This document shows positions 16,192 through 28,706 of a stretch of 64,000 nt of DNA, piece by piece. The position numbers and the translations under genes are program-made. Each line of letters starts with the position of its first letter. Within the stretch, counting starts at the first letter, position 1. The notes below the pieces were generated by a model. It was not told where the DNA came from, made no database searches, and saw only the letters and a program-made list of their open reading frames with translations. The DNA is from Phreatobacter sp. (GTDB lineage Bacteria; Pseudomonadota; Alphaproteobacteria; Rhizobiales; Phreatobacteraceae), in assembly GCF_027532945.1 (NCBI RefSeq), contig NZ_JAPZTZ010000022.1, positions 62,001 to 126,000 on the forward strand. The letters are read 5' to 3'.

Positions 16192-16461
16192 TCAGCCAGC
16201 CGTATTGGGGCGCCGGCAGGAGGAGGCGGTGCGGCCCGGCTCGCGCGGCTCGAAGCGCAGGGTGATGCGGTCGCCCATGCGGCCACTCGGGCGCCACTCG
16301 CCGGGAACCGGCATGTCGGGGCGTTCCTCGTCGCAGAGGCAACCGGTGCAATAGAGGACCGACTGGGGCGCCATCGCACGCGGCGCATCGCCGGCGAGGC
16401 CTGCCAGGCCCGCGACGGCGGTGATGGCGGCGGCGATGGAGGACAGCGGCATGAGGGGCAT
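16192..16461 (-). CDS. small secreted YCxxCLC protein, copy B
   Basis: The 89-residue paralogue of the downstream gene has a hydrophobic N terminus (MPLSSIAAAITAVAGLAGLAG) that acts as signal peptide, then YCTGCLC, MPVPGEWRPSGR, TLRFEPRE and a final SSCRR. Spacing of the conserved residues matches copy A, so this is a tandem duplication followed by divergence. A GGAGG ribosome-binding site lies upstream. A perfect CtrA box is 50 bases upstream of the start. Function unknown. Confidence 0.75.
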   Translation of the reverse strand: MPLMPLSSIAAAITAVAGLAGLAGDAPRAMAPQSVLYCTGCLCDEERPDMPVPGEWRPSGRMGDRITLRFEPREPGRTASSCRRPNTAG

Positions 16462-16510
16462 CGGAGCGATCCTCCGGCGGAACGGCTGACTTGAGAACAG
16501 CCCGCCGAGG

Positions 16511-16526
16511 TTAAGGTTCCCTTAAC
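16511..16526 (+). promoter_or_regulatory. CtrA-type box (TTAA-N7-TTAAC)
   Basis: TTAA at 16511-16514 and TTAAC at 16522-16526 are separated by seven bases. It also reads as an inverted repeat, GTTAAGG and CCTTAAC around TTC. It lies 50 bases upstream of the copy B gene on the minus strand. Confidence 0.6.
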
Positions 16527-16610
16527 GGCCTGGCCGTCTGCGGTTGGACATCCCGGCGAGAGGCGCCGTGTCGCCTGGGATCGTCACGAAGAGTGGCCCT
16601 GAAGCCGCTC

Positions 16611-16652
16611 ACTTGAACATGGGTCGGATCGGCATTCCGAAAGGTTCAAACG
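16611..16652 (-). promoter_or_regulatory. upstream element of copy B, repeated at 16134-16176
   Basis: Minus-strand blocks GTTTGAACCTTT and CCATGTTCAAGT match the element upstream of copy A with identical spacing. It starts next to the terminator of the aminotransferase gene and about 150 bases before the copy B start codon, further away than in copy A. Confidence 0.45.
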
Positions 16653-16679
16653 AAAAAGCGCGCCGGTGAGGGCGCGCTT
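16653..16679 (-). terminator. terminator of the aspartate aminotransferase gene
   Basis: A perfect stem AAGCGCGCC / GGCGCGCTT surrounds a six-base loop, followed on the minus strand by TTTTT. It lies about 30 bases beyond the stop codon. Confidence 0.9.
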
Positions 16680-16710
16680 CCCGATGGGGACCGGTGATGA
16701 CCTGAAAGGC

Positions 16711-18003
<1,293 letters not shown>

Positions 18004-18070
18004 TTAGTCGTGCGTCACGGCGCGAACAAGCGAAAAACATTCATAGAAGCCATCATCAGGAAGGGAACCC

Positions 18071-19084
18071 ATGAGCAGCACCACGCGCAGCATCAGCCGG
18101 GCCACGCGTCGCGGCGTCGTCCTCGGTTTCGGCGGCCTTCTCGCCGCGCCCCTTTTCATCCGCGGCGCTTCGGCCCAGGCCTGGTCACCGTCGCGGCCGG
18201 TCAAGCTGGTCGTCGCCTATCCGGCCGGCGGCCCCACCGACGGCATCGCCCGCATCGTGGCGCAGGATATTTCCGGTCCCCTCGGCCAGCAGGTTGTGGT
18301 GGAGAATGTCGGCGGCGCCTCGGGCTCCATCGGCACGCGGCAAGTCGCCCGCGCCGATGCCGATGGCCACACCATCACCTTCGGCAACAACCAGACCCAC
18401 GGGAACAACATGTTCCTCCTGAAGGAGCCGGGCTACGACGCGGTGAAGGATTTCTATCCGCTCGCCGGAGTCGGCGCCTTCGAGCACATCTTCGTGGTGA
18501 AGAACGACTCGCCGGCCAAGTCGATCCAGGAACTGATCGCGCTGGCGAAGTCCAAGCCCGGCGAGCTCAATTACGGCTCCACCGGCGTCGGCTCCGGCTC
18601 GCATCTCTCCACCGAGCTGTTCATGGTGCGCACCGGCATCAAGATGACGCACGTGCCCTATCGCGGCGCTGCGCCGCTGGTGCAGGACATTGTGGGTGGC
18701 CGCATCGATGTCGCCAATTCCACCATGGCGAGCGTCTTCACCCAGATCCAAGGCGGCCTGATGCGCGGCATCGCCATCGGCTCGCCGAAGCGCAACCCGC
18801 AGCTGCCGAATCTCGCGACGCTGCGCGAGCAGGGCGTCACCGATGCCGACGCCGAGAGCTGGACCGGCTTCTTCGCTCCCGCGGCGACGCCGCAAGGCGC
18901 CCTCGACCGGCTGTCGCGCGAGATCCTCGCCTCGCTGGCAAGGCCCGCCGTGGTCGAGGCCATCACCAAGCTCGGCTTCACCATCACGGCGCGCGACCCG
19001 GCCGCCTTCCGGCCCTATCACGCCCAGGAGATGCAGACCTGGGCGGAGATCATCCGCGCGGCGAACATCCAGCCCTCGGGCTGA
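18071..19084 (+). CDS. Bug-family (TctC) periplasmic substrate-binding protein
   Basis: The 337-residue protein carries a twin-arginine-like signal (RATRRGVVLGFGGLLAAPLF, cleavage near ASAQA). The mature part has the Bug patterns RPVKLVVAYPAGGPTDGIAR, QVVVENVGGASGSIGT and VPYRGAAPLVQDIVGG. These proteins bind carboxylates and usually feed a TctAB transporter; none is adjacent, which is common because the family is expanded and scattered. Ligand unknown. An AAGGGAA sequence lies upstream of the ATG. Confidence 0.92.
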   Translation: MSSTTRSISRATRRGVVLGFGGLLAAPLFIRGASAQAWSPSRPVKLVVAYPAGGPTDGIARIVAQDISGPLGQQVVVENVGGASGSIGTRQVARADADGHTITFGNNQTHGNNMFLLKEPGYDAVKDFYPLAGVGAFEHIFVVKNDSPAKSIQELIALAKSKPGELNYGSTGVGSGSHLSTELFMVRTGIKMTHVPYRGAAPLVQDIVGGRIDVANSTMASVFTQIQGGLMRGIAIGSPKRNPQLPNLATLREQGVTDADAESWTGFFAPAATPQGALDRLSREILASLARPAVVEAITKLGFTITARDPAAFRPYHAQEMQTWAEIIRAANIQPSG

Positions 19085-19152
19085 GTCCGCGCGGCTAACC
19101 TTGTCTTAGCGCCTTGCTGCGATGGTGCCCCGGTCTAGCAACCGGGGCATCC

Positions 19153-20376
19153 ATGCTGGCCTCCCTTCGCAGCGGCGACTGGCTCACCGAAGATCGTGCG
19201 CGCATCTATGCGCTGATGATCGCGCTGTTTGGCGCCGCCTCGCTCATTTTCATCTGGGTGACCGGCGGGCCGATGACCGACCGGTTCGGCCGGCCCATCG
19301 CCACCGACTTCTCAGGCATGTGGACGGCCGGGCGGATGCTTGTCGGGGGCGATCCCACCGGCCTTTTCGACCCCGAGACCCATTTCGCCTTCCAGCGGCA
19401 GGTCTTCGCCAATCCCGCCATTGACGTCTATGGCTGGCATTATCCGCCCTTCTTCCTCGCCGTGGCGGCGCTGATGGGGCTCCTGCCCTATGTGCCGGCG
19501 CTGATCGCCTGGCAGGCCTCGACGTTCGCGCTCTATCTCGCCGCCGTGAGGGCCATCGCCCCGCCGCACCGCGCCCTTCTGGCGGTGGCCATTGGCTTTC
19601 CGGCGGTCTTCGTCACGCTCGGCCATGGCCACAACGCCTTCCTGACGGCAGGCCTGCTCGGCTTCGGGCTTCTGCTCCTTCCGACGCGGCCGATCATCGC
19701 CGGGATCTGCATCGGGCTCCTCGCCTACAAGCCGCAGTTCGGCCTCGTCCTGCCGGTCGTCATGCTGCTCGGCTGGCATGTCCGCGCCGTGGTCGCGGCA
19801 GGCGTCACGGTCCTCGCCATGGTGGCGGGCGTGACACTCTGGCTCGGTCCCGAGGTCTGGACGGCCTTCCTCAAGGGTGCCGTCTTCACCCGCGAGGTCA
19901 TTCTCGAACAGGGCATCACCGGCTGGGCGAAGATCCAGTCGACCTTCTCCGCCTTCCGCTCCTTCGGCGCGCCGCTGCCGCTCGCCTATGGCGCGCAGTT
20001 CGCCGTCACCGGCCTTGTCGTTGCGATCCTTGCACTCGCCGCATGGCGCCGGGCTGACCACCGCCTCGTCGCCGCCATGACCGCTACGGGCGCGCTGCTC
20101 GCGACGCCCTATTGCCTCGACTACGACATGACCATCCTCGCGGTCGCCGTGGCCTTCACCGCCGCCCATGGCGTCGAGAAGGGCTTTGGCCCCTATGAGA
20201 AGACGCTTCTCGCGGCCGTCTGGTTGCTGCCGCTCGTCGCCCGCCCCGGCATGATGGTGACGGGCGTGCCCATCGGCGTCCTCGTCATGGCCCTGTTTTT
20301 CGGCGTCCTCGCCCACCGGGCGCTTGGGCCCGATCTCCTCCGCCTTTCCGCCCGCTGGAGCCCCGCCCGTGGCTGA
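19153..20376 (+). CDS. GT-C type membrane glycosyltransferase, DUF2029/GT87 family
   Basis: The 407-residue protein has about nine or ten hydrophobic helices. The first loop carries ATDFSGMWTAGRMLVGGDP, with the acidic residue expected of GT-C enzymes that use polyprenyl-phosphate sugars, and is followed by YGWHYPPFFLAV. TPYCLDYDMT is typical of this mannosyltransferase-like family. The ATG at 19153 begins a normal N terminus. The following glycosyltransferase gene overlaps its end by eight bases, which indicates translational coupling and a shared pathway. Confidence 0.85.
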   Translation: MLASLRSGDWLTEDRARIYALMIALFGAASLIFIWVTGGPMTDRFGRPIATDFSGMWTAGRMLVGGDPTGLFDPETHFAFQRQVFANPAIDVYGWHYPPFFLAVAALMGLLPYVPALIAWQASTFALYLAAVRAIAPPHRALLAVAIGFPAVFVTLGHGHNAFLTAGLLGFGLLLLPTRPIIAGICIGLLAYKPQFGLVLPVVMLLGWHVRAVVAAGVTVLAMVAGVTLWLGPEVWTAFLKGAVFTREVILEQGITGWAKIQSTFSAFRSFGAPLPLAYGAQFAVTGLVVAILALAAWRRADHRLVAAMTATGALLATPYCLDYDMTILAVAVAFTAAHGVEKGFGPYEKTLLAAVWLLPLVARPGMMVTGVPIGVLVMALFFGVLAHRALGPDLLRLSARWSPARG

Positions 20377-21427
20377 ACCGCAGAAGCGCGCGTCCCGATC
20401 CGCTGCCCCCGCCTCGGGGAGCCCGGCCCGCGCCCTCATCGACGATCTCGCCCGCCGCCTCGCGGCCGAAGCCTCACGGCCCTCCGTCGCCGTCCTGCTA
20501 CCCTGCTACAATGAGGCAGCGACCATCGCCGCGACGGTTGCCGCCTTCCGCGCCGCGCTGCCGGAGGCCACCGTCTACGTCTATGACAACAATTCCACCG
20601 ACGGCACGGCCGAGGTGGCGCGCGCCGCCGGCGCGGTGGTCCGCCACGAGCCGTTCCAGGGCAAGGGCAATGTCGTGCGCCGCATGTTCGCCGATGTCGA
20701 CGCCGACATCTATGTCATGGCCGATGGCGACATGACCTATGACCCAACAGCGGCCCCCGGCCTCGTCGACCTGCTGCTGCGCGACCAGCTGGACATGGTG
20801 GTCGGTGCCCGGGTCGACAGCGAGGAGGCGGCCTACCGGCGCGGCCATCGCTTCGGCAACGCGCTGTTCAACCGCATCACCACCGCGATGTTCGCCTCGC
20901 CCTTCAAGGACATCTTCTCCGGCTACCGCGTGTTCTCGCGCCGCTTCGCCAAGTCCTTCCCCGCCTCGTCCTCGGGCTTCGAGATCGAGGCGGAGCTCAC
21001 CGTGCACGCCATCGACCTGAAGCTGCGCACTGGCGAGGTGCCGCTGCCCTATGGCAAGCGCCCGGAGAACTCGCATTCCAAGCTGAAGACCTATCGCGAC
21101 GGCGCGCGCATCCTCTGGACGCTGGTCAACATGTACCGGGCCGTCCAGCCGCTGCGCTTCTATGGCCTGATTGCCGGCGTGCTGGCGCTGGCGAGCCTCG
21201 GCCTCGCCGCGCCGATCATCCAGACCTACCTGGAGACCGGCCTGGTGCCGCGATTCCCCACCGCCATCCTGTCGGCGGCGGTGATGCAGCTCGCCTTCCT
21301 CATGCTGGTCTGCGGCCTGGTGGTCGATGCCGTCTCCGGCGGGCGGCGGGAGATGAAGCGGATGCGCTATCTCGACCTGCCGGCGCTCGCCTGCGAGCCG
21401 GCCGCGGCCCATCGTCCCGGCGGCTGA
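20369..21427 (+). CDS. GT2 family polyprenol-phosphate glycosyltransferase
   Basis: The protein has about 352 residues from the GTG at 20369, chosen because a TGGAG sequence lies eight bases before it and because it couples to the upstream stop. The GT-A domain contains VAVLLPCYNEAATIAATV, VYDNNSTDGTAE and the metal-binding MADGDMTYDP. KDIFSGYRVFSRRF is typical of dolichyl/undecaprenyl-phosphate sugar synthases. Two C-terminal membrane helices follow. It probably makes a lipid-linked sugar used by the neighbouring GT-C enzyme (inference from coupling). Confidence 0.9.
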   Translation: MAEPQKRASRSAAPASGSPARALIDDLARRLAAEASRPSVAVLLPCYNEAATIAATVAAFRAALPEATVYVYDNNSTDGTAEVARAAGAVVRHEPFQGKGNVVRRMFADVDADIYVMADGDMTYDPTAAPGLVDLLLRDQLDMVVGARVDSEEAAYRRGHRFGNALFNRITTAMFASPFKDIFSGYRVFSRRFAKSFPASSSGFEIEAELTVHAIDLKLRTGEVPLPYGKRPENSHSKLKTYRDGARILWTLVNMYRAVQPLRFYGLIAGVLALASLGLAAPIIQTYLETGLVPRFPTAILSAAVMQLAFLMLVCGLVVDAVSGGRREMKRMRYLDLPALACEPAAAHRPGG

Positions 21428-21457
21428 CAATCCCGCTGCGTTCGCTATAACGAACGC

Positions 21458-22087
21458 ATGAGCCTCGTCCTCCACGCCGCCCAGCGTTCGGCCAATTGCT
21501 ACAAGGTGCGCCTGCTTCTGGCGCATCTCGGCATGCCCTTCGACCTGCGTGACGTCGACATCCTGCGCGGCGATACGCGCACGCCCGACTTCCTCGCCAT
21601 GAACCCCCGTGGACGCGTGCCCGTCCTGCAGGTCGATGGCGGCACCGTGCTGATCGAGTCCAACGCCATCCTCATGTATCTCGGTGAGGGCACGCGCTTC
21701 CTGCCCGAGGACAAGCTGTGCCGTGCCATGATGATGCAATGGCTGTTCTTCGAGCAGAACTCGCATCATCCCTCGCTCGGCGAGGCGCGGTTCTGGATGG
21801 CGCTGATCCCCGGCGGGCGCGAGTTGAAGCGCGACCTCGTCGACGACTGGATGGAGAAGGGCGAGGAAGCGCTGTCGCGGATGGAAACCCAACTCGCCCG
21901 CTCCCCCTTCGTCGCGGGCGACCGCATGACGCTTGCCGACATTGCGCTCTACGCCAACACCCATCTCGCCCACGAGGCGGAGTTCGACCTGACGCCCTTC
22001 TCGGCGGTTCGCGGCTGGATCGACCGTGTGGCGGCGGAACCCGGCCATGTCGGCATGGACTGGCGGCCCGTTCCGGTCGTGGCCTGA
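21458..22087 (+). CDS. glutathione S-transferase family protein
   Basis: The 209-residue protein has an N-terminal thioredoxin-like domain with RSANCYKVRLLLAHLG, the cis-proline motif GRVPVLQVDGGTVLIESNAIL (glutathione gamma-glutamyl site ES), and an alpha-helical C-terminal domain with MTLADIALYANTHLA (N-capping motif). The catalytic residue is probably Ser or Cys near NCYK. The substrate is not evident. It stands just before moaE on the same strand. Confidence 0.92.
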   Translation: MSLVLHAAQRSANCYKVRLLLAHLGMPFDLRDVDILRGDTRTPDFLAMNPRGRVPVLQVDGGTVLIESNAILMYLGEGTRFLPEDKLCRAMMMQWLFFEQNSHHPSLGEARFWMALIPGGRELKRDLVDDWMEKGEEALSRMETQLARSPFVAGDRMTLADIALYANTHLAHEAEFDLTPFSAVRGWIDRVAAEPGHVGMDWRPVPVVA

Positions 22088-22099
22088 GGGAAGCGGATC

Positions 22100-22576
22100 A
22101 TGGCGGTGCGCGTCCAGCGTGAGGATTTCGACATGGGGGCGGAGGTCCGCCGCCTCACGGCGGGCCGTGTCGATGTGGGGGCGGTCGCGACCTTCACCGG
22201 CCTCTGCCGCGGTGTGACCGGCAGCACCACCATCGGCGCCATGACGCTCGAGACCTACGAGGCCATGGCCCTGGCCGAACTCGGCCGCATCGAGGACGAG
22301 GCGCGGGCGCGCTGGCCGCTGCAGGACGTACTGATTATCCACCGCCACGGGCGGATGGAGCCGGGTGACAATATCGTCCTGGTGGTGACCCTCTCCGAGC
22401 ATCGCGAGGCGGCCTTTGCGGCGGCCGAATTCCTGATGGATTTCCTCAAGACACGGGCGCCGTTCTGGAAATTCGAGGAGAGCGGCGGCGATGGGGCCTG
22501 GGTTGCCGCGAAGGACGCGGACGATGCCGCAGCCACCCGCTGGCAGGGCGCCGAGGGCGTTTCCCGGCGGTCCTGA
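22100..22576 (+). CDS. moaE: molybdopterin synthase catalytic subunit
   Basis: The 158-residue MoaE transfers sulfur from MoaD to precursor Z, making molybdopterin. Conserved parts are GAVATFTGLCRG, LTLE-like MTLETYEAMALAEL, VLIIHRHGRMEPGDNIVLV, and the catalytic-lysine segment FLKTRAPFWKFE. MoaD is not next to it, unlike many genomes where moaD precedes moaE. It starts 12 bases after the transferase gene and may be cotranscribed with it. Confidence 0.95.
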   Translation: MAVRVQREDFDMGAEVRRLTAGRVDVGAVATFTGLCRGVTGSTTIGAMTLETYEAMALAELGRIEDEARARWPLQDVLIIHRHGRMEPGDNIVLVVTLSEHREAAFAAAEFLMDFLKTRAPFWKFEESGGDGAWVAAKDADDAAATRWQGAEGVSRRS

Positions 22577-22714
22577 CCGGGGCGGCGTTTCGCCGCGACA
22601 CATGGTGAACGGCCCTTAACCCTGCCGCGCCGACCCGGCTGGTCCATTGGCAAGGGTTGCCCGGCTAACAGCGTGCGGCCGGCGCGGGGCCGGCTTGCAG
22701 GGCAGCAGCGGGAC

Positions 22715-24496
22715 ATGGGACGGGATACGTCGAAGGAGGCCTATGGCCGGGGGCTGAACAGCATCCCCTTGCGCTTCGCGTTGCTCAGCTTCGTCGTGGC
22801 GCTGGCCTGCGGCGGGCCGCTGAGCTTCGCGGTGCTGACGCGGATGACGGACCAGGAGCCCGCTCTCGCGGCTGCCGCCATTGCGCTCGGCACGGCTGCC
22901 ATCTCCGCCGTCATGATGCTGCTCGCTGCCCGCAAGCTCACCAGCACCATCGCCGCCATCCAACGCTCCACCGATGCGGTCGCGGCCGGCCGCTTCGACG
23001 AGGTGGTGGACGTCGATTGCGCCTGCGAGATCGGCGGCCTTGCCGAGAGCTTCCGGCGCATGGTGAAGCGGGTGAACGCCAGCATCGTCCGGATGAACGT
23101 CCTCGCCCATACCGATCTCGTCACCGGCCTGCCGAACCGCGCGGTGGTGACCCATGTCCTCAATCTCGCCGCCGGCCGGACGCAGGAGCCTTGCGAAGGC
23201 GCGCTGTTCTTCATCGACCTCGACGGGTTCAAGGCCGTCAATGACACCTATGGCCACCGCACGGGCGACGAGCTTCTGCGCCAGGTCAGCCGGCGCATCG
23301 TCGTCGACGGGTTCGGGCGCCAGCCCGAGGAGCTCGCGAGCTGCACCAATGCCCTCGGCGAGCTGATCGAGGCCTGCCCCGACGATCTCGTCGTGGCGCG
23401 CTTTGCCGGCGACGAGTTCGTCGCGCTGATGCCGGGCATCGTCGCGCTGGACGTGCTGCGCGCCCGTGCCGACGCCATCCTCGCGGCGCTTCGGCGGCCC
23501 TTCCGCATCGCCGGCCATGACATCGTGATCGGCGCCAGCATCGGCATCGCGCGCGCGCCCGACGACGCGCCGGCGCTCGGCGACCTCATCAGCCTCGCCG
23601 ACTTCGCCATGTATGTCGCCAAGGCGCGGGGCAAGAACACGGCAGTCTTCTTCGACCAGGACCTGCGCGACCTCGTGCGCGAGCAGGCCGAGCTGGAGGC
23701 CGATCTGCGCATTGCCATCGAGACGCAGGCGATGGAGCTGTACTACCAGCCGAAAGTCTCGACCACGAACGGCGAGGTCGTCGGCGTCGAGGCGCTGCTT
23801 CGCTGGACCCATCCGAAGCGCGGCGCGGTGGCGCCGTCGCAGTTCGTGCCGCTCGCCGAGAAGGTCGGGCTGATGGAGGACCTCGGTCGTTTCGTCGTCA
23901 CCGCGGCCATCCGCCAGCAGGTGATCTGGGCGGCGGAGGGGCTCGACCTGCCGGTCGCCGTCAACGTCTCGCCGCGCCAGCTCGAGGACCCCGCCTTCGT
24001 GCCTGAACTCCTCGAACTGGTGATGCGCAGCGGCGTGCGCCCGGAGCTGATCGAGGTCGAGGTGACGGAAACCGCGTTGATCAGCGACTATGCCGAGACG
24101 GCGGCCAAGGTGCGCCTGTTGCGCCAGGCCGGGATCGGCGTCGCCATCGACGATTTCGGCATCGGCCATTCCAACCTGTCCCACCTGTCGCGCCTTTCGG
24201 CGACGGCGTTGAAGATCGACCGTTCGCTCATCGAACGCGTGGCCGAGGACGAGAAGGCGGAGGCGATCATCCGCGCGGCCGTCGAAATGGCGAGGGCTCT
24301 CGGCCTGACCAGCGTCGCCGAGGGCATCGAGACGCCGCAGCAGGCGGCCTTCCTTGCGAGCGCCCGCTGCGACGTGCTCCAGGGCTTCCTCTATGCCCGG
24401 CCCATGGCCCCGGCCGACCTCCTCGGCTGGCTTGCCGGGCGCGGTGCAAGCCCCGTGGCCGATCTGACCGACGGATTGCGGCAGGCGCTGTCCTGA
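22715..24496 (+). CDS. membrane-bound GGDEF-EAL cyclic-di-GMP protein
   Basis: The protein has about 593 residues. Two membrane helices (ALLSFVVALACGGPLSFAVL and ALAAAAIALGTAAISAVMML) are followed by a HAMP-like linker and a GGDEF domain with AHTDLVTGLPNRA and the active loop altered to AGDEF. The EAL domain has VEALLRW, EVTETAL, IDDFGIGHSNL (usual T replaced by I) and SVAEGIET. The EAL domain keeps the main metal and catalytic acids, so phosphodiesterase activity is likely; the cyclase may be weak or regulatory. ATG at 22715 was preferred to a GTG 42 bases upstream. Confidence 0.92.
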   Translation: MGRDTSKEAYGRGLNSIPLRFALLSFVVALACGGPLSFAVLTRMTDQEPALAAAAIALGTAAISAVMMLLAARKLTSTIAAIQRSTDAVAAGRFDEVVDVDCACEIGGLAESFRRMVKRVNASIVRMNVLAHTDLVTGLPNRAVVTHVLNLAAGRTQEPCEGALFFIDLDGFKAVNDTYGHRTGDELLRQVSRRIVVDGFGRQPEELASCTNALGELIEACPDDLVVARFAGDEFVALMPGIVALDVLRARADAILAALRRPFRIAGHDIVIGASIGIARAPDDAPALGDLISLADFAMYVAKARGKNTAVFFDQDLRDLVREQAELEADLRIAIETQAMELYYQPKVSTTNGEVVGVEALLRWTHPKRGAVAPSQFVPLAEKVGLMEDLGRFVVTAAIRQQVIWAAEGLDLPVAVNVSPRQLEDPAFVPELLELVMRSGVRPELIEVEVTETALISDYAETAAKVRLLRQAGIGVAIDDFGIGHSNLSHLSRLSATALKIDRSLIERVAEDEKAEAIIRAAVEMARALGLTSVAEGIETPQQAAFLASARCDVLQGFLYARPMAPADLLGWLAGRGASPVADLTDGLRQALS

Positions 24497-24557
24497 CCAT
24501 CCACAGGGCGCCCAGACCACTTCCGAAAAAGCCTCGGGAAAGTGCTATGTCTCCGCC

Positions 24558-26471
24558 ATGCGCTTTCCCCCCTCGTTCCTCGACGAGATCCGCCAGCGCC
24601 TCCCCGTGTCGGAGGTGGTGGGCCGGCGCGTCAAGCTGAAGAAGCAGGGGCGGGAATGGCGAGGGCTGTCGCCCTTCAATGCCGAGAAGACGCCGTCCTT
24701 CTATGTGAACGACCAGAAGGGCTTCTATCACTGCTTCTCCTCCGGCAAGCACGGCGACCAGTTCCGCTTCCTGATGGAGACGGAGGGCGTGTCGTTCCCC
24801 GAGGCGGTGGAGCGGCTGGCGGCCGATGCGGGCCTCGCCGTGCCCAAGGTGTCGGCGGAAGAGGTGCAGCGGGCCGAGAAGGCGCGCACGCTCTACGACG
24901 TCATGGAGCTTGCGGCGAAACATTTCGAGGCCAAGCTCCAGGATCGCGTCGGCGCCAAGGCCCGCGGTTACCTCGCGGGGCGGGACCTCGGTGCGCCGAC
25001 GCAGCTGAAGTTCCGCCTCGGCTATGCGCCGGGGGAGCGTTTCGGGCTGAAGGAGTTCCTGGGATCCAAGGGCGTCTCGGTGCCCGACATGATCGCCGCG
25101 GGCCTTCTCGTCCACGGCGACGACATCCCGGTGCCCTATGACCGGTTCCGCGACCGCGTCATGTTCCCGATCACCGATCTGCGCGGGCGGGTCGTCGCCT
25201 TCGGCGGCCGGGCGCTGGAGAAGGACGTTCCGGCAAAGTACCTGAACTCGCCGGAGACCGACCTCTTCCACAAGGGGTCGCTCCTCTACAACGCCCATGG
25301 CGCCCGCGAGGTCGCCCATCGCGCGAACCGCATCATCGCGGTGGAGGGCTATGTCGATGTCATCGCCATGGTCATGGCCGGCTTCGGCGAGACGGTGGCG
25401 CCGCTCGGCACCGCCCTGACCGAGGGCCAGCTCGACCTCTTATGGAAGATGGCCCCCGAGCCGGTCCTGCTCTTCGACGGCGACAAGGCCGGCCGGCGGG
25501 CCGCTTACCGGGCCATCGACATCGCCCTGCCGCTGCTGAAACCCGGCCGTAGCCTTCTCTTCGCCGCCCTGCCGGAGGGGCAGGACCCCGACGACCTCAT
25601 CCGCTCCTCGGGTCGCGAGGCGATGGATGCGGTGCTGGCCCAGGCCCAGCCGCTCGCCTCCATGCTCTGGCAGCGCGAGACCGAGGCCGGCGTCTTCGGC
25701 ACACCGGAGAAGCGCGCGGCGCTGGAGGCGCGGCTCGGCCAGGTGGTGGCGACGATCGGCGACGAGAATGTCCGCCGGCACTATCGCGACGATGTCTTCG
25801 GGCGGCTGTCCGACCTGTTCCGGCCGATGCAGCGGGCGCGGCGGCAGGGGCCGCCGGGCGCCCAGCGGCCGGGCCAGGGGAGCCGCGGCTTTTCCCGCTA
25901 CGACGTGCCGGACCACCGGCCCTCGCCTTCGCTTGCCGCGAGTGCTCTTGTGCGCGGCCCCCGCGCGGCCCTGCCGATGCGCGAGGCGCTGATCCTCATG
26001 GCCCTGCTCAACCATCCCTGGCTGATCGATGGCCAGGAGGAGGAGATTGCCGGCCTCGACCTGCGCCATCCGCAGGCGGAAGCGCTCAAAGCGGCGCTTC
26101 TCGACATGCACGCGCAGGGGATTGATGCAGAGGCCGAGGCCTTCGCCGTGGCGCTCATGGCCGCCGGGCATGGGCCGCTGGTCGACCAGTTGCGGGCCAC
26201 CGTTTCGCTCGGCGCGGTCTGGGGTGCCAAGCCGGGGGCCGCAAAAAGCGACGCAGAGGTGACATTCGGCCAGCTGATGGCCTTGCATCGCAAGAAGCAA
26301 GCGCTAATTAAGGAAATCCGGGATGCCGAACGTGCCTTCGGCGACGATCCGACGGAAGCCAATGAGCAATGGCTCCTTGACGCGAAGCGTCGGGAGGCGG
26401 AGTTGGCGGGAACGGAAGCCCTCGTCGAGGGCTTCGGGGCCCAGTCCGGTCGGGGTGGTCGGAGCGTCTGA
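24558..26471 (+). CDS. dnaG: DNA primase
   Basis: The 637-residue protein makes RNA primers for replication. The N terminus [20 protein letters not shown] and the TOPRIM region ([30 protein letters not shown]) are typical, with a C-terminal helicase-interacting part. In the zinc ribbon, the expected C-x2-H and C-x2-C ligands read S38, N41, C59 and S62, so three of four are lost while the surrounding residues ([16 protein letters not shown]) stay conserved. I recall similar changes in some Hyphomicrobiales primases. rpoD follows, preserving the old dnaG-rpoD order. Confidence 0.97.
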   Translation: MRFPPSFLDEIRQRLPVSEVVGRRVKLKKQGREWRGLSPFNAEKTPSFYVNDQKGFYHCFSSGKHGDQFRFLMETEGVSFPEAVERLAADAGLAVPKVSAEEVQRAEKARTLYDVMELAAKHFEAKLQDRVGAKARGYLAGRDLGAPTQLKFRLGYAPGERFGLKEFLGSKGVSVPDMIAAGLLVHGDDIPVPYDRFRDRVMFPITDLRGRVVAFGGRALEKDVPAKYLNSPETDLFHKGSLLYNAHGAREVAHRANRIIAVEGYVDVIAMVMAGFGETVAPLGTALTEGQLDLLWKMAPEPVLLFDGDKAGRRAAYRAIDIALPLLKPGRSLLFAALPEGQDPDDLIRSSGREAMDAVLAQAQPLASMLWQRETEAGVFGTPEKRAALEARLGQVVATIGDENVRRHYRDDVFGRLSDLFRPMQRARRQGPPGAQRPGQGSRGFSRYDVPDHRPSPSLAASALVRGPRAALPMREALILMALLNHPWLIDGQEEEIAGLDLRHPQAEALKAALLDMHAQGIDAEAEAFAVALMAAGHGPLVDQLRATVSLGAVWGAKPGAAKSDAEVTFGQLMALHRKKQALIKEIRDAERAFGDDPTEANEQWLLDAKRREAELAGTEALVEGFGAQSGRGGRSV

Positions 26472-26580
26472 TGCGCTCGGTGTCACGGGGGGCTGGCCCA
26501 CGCAACGGCAACGAGGCGTCCGGTCATGGTTCACCAGGTCTTAAGGACGAAGGCCTTAGGGCGGGTCAGGCGGGTTTGAC

Positions 26581-26617
26581 GAGGGGCGCGCCGGTGAGCG
26601 AGCGCAGCCCCTCTTTT
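26581..26617 (+). terminator. terminator-like hairpin between dnaG and rpoD
   Basis: GAGGGGC and GCCCCTC (7 bp) enclose a 19-base GC-rich loop that can extend the stem (GCGC pairs inside), followed by TTTT. It would separate dnaG transcripts from rpoD, which then needs its own promoter in the 221-base gap. Confidence 0.65.
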
Positions 26618-26692
26618 GGCGTTGAGGCGGGCGGTTGCCCTCCATTGGTGCCGGACGGGCCGCTTGCGGCGCGTGAGCGAGGACGGGTGTTG

Positions 26693-28675
<1,983 letters not shown>

Positions 28676-28706
28676 CGCGACGAGCCCGCCTGCGAGGAAC
28701 GTCGAC

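Noticed and set aside
19095-19110. CTAA-N7-TTAGC as a further CtrA site before the DUF2029 gene
   Set aside because: Two positions deviate from the consensus, which is too weak to claim.
20498-22603. A 701-codon minus-strand open frame opposite the GT2, glutathione transferase and moaE genes
   Set aside because: All three opposite genes have convincing motifs; the long frame is a composition artefact.
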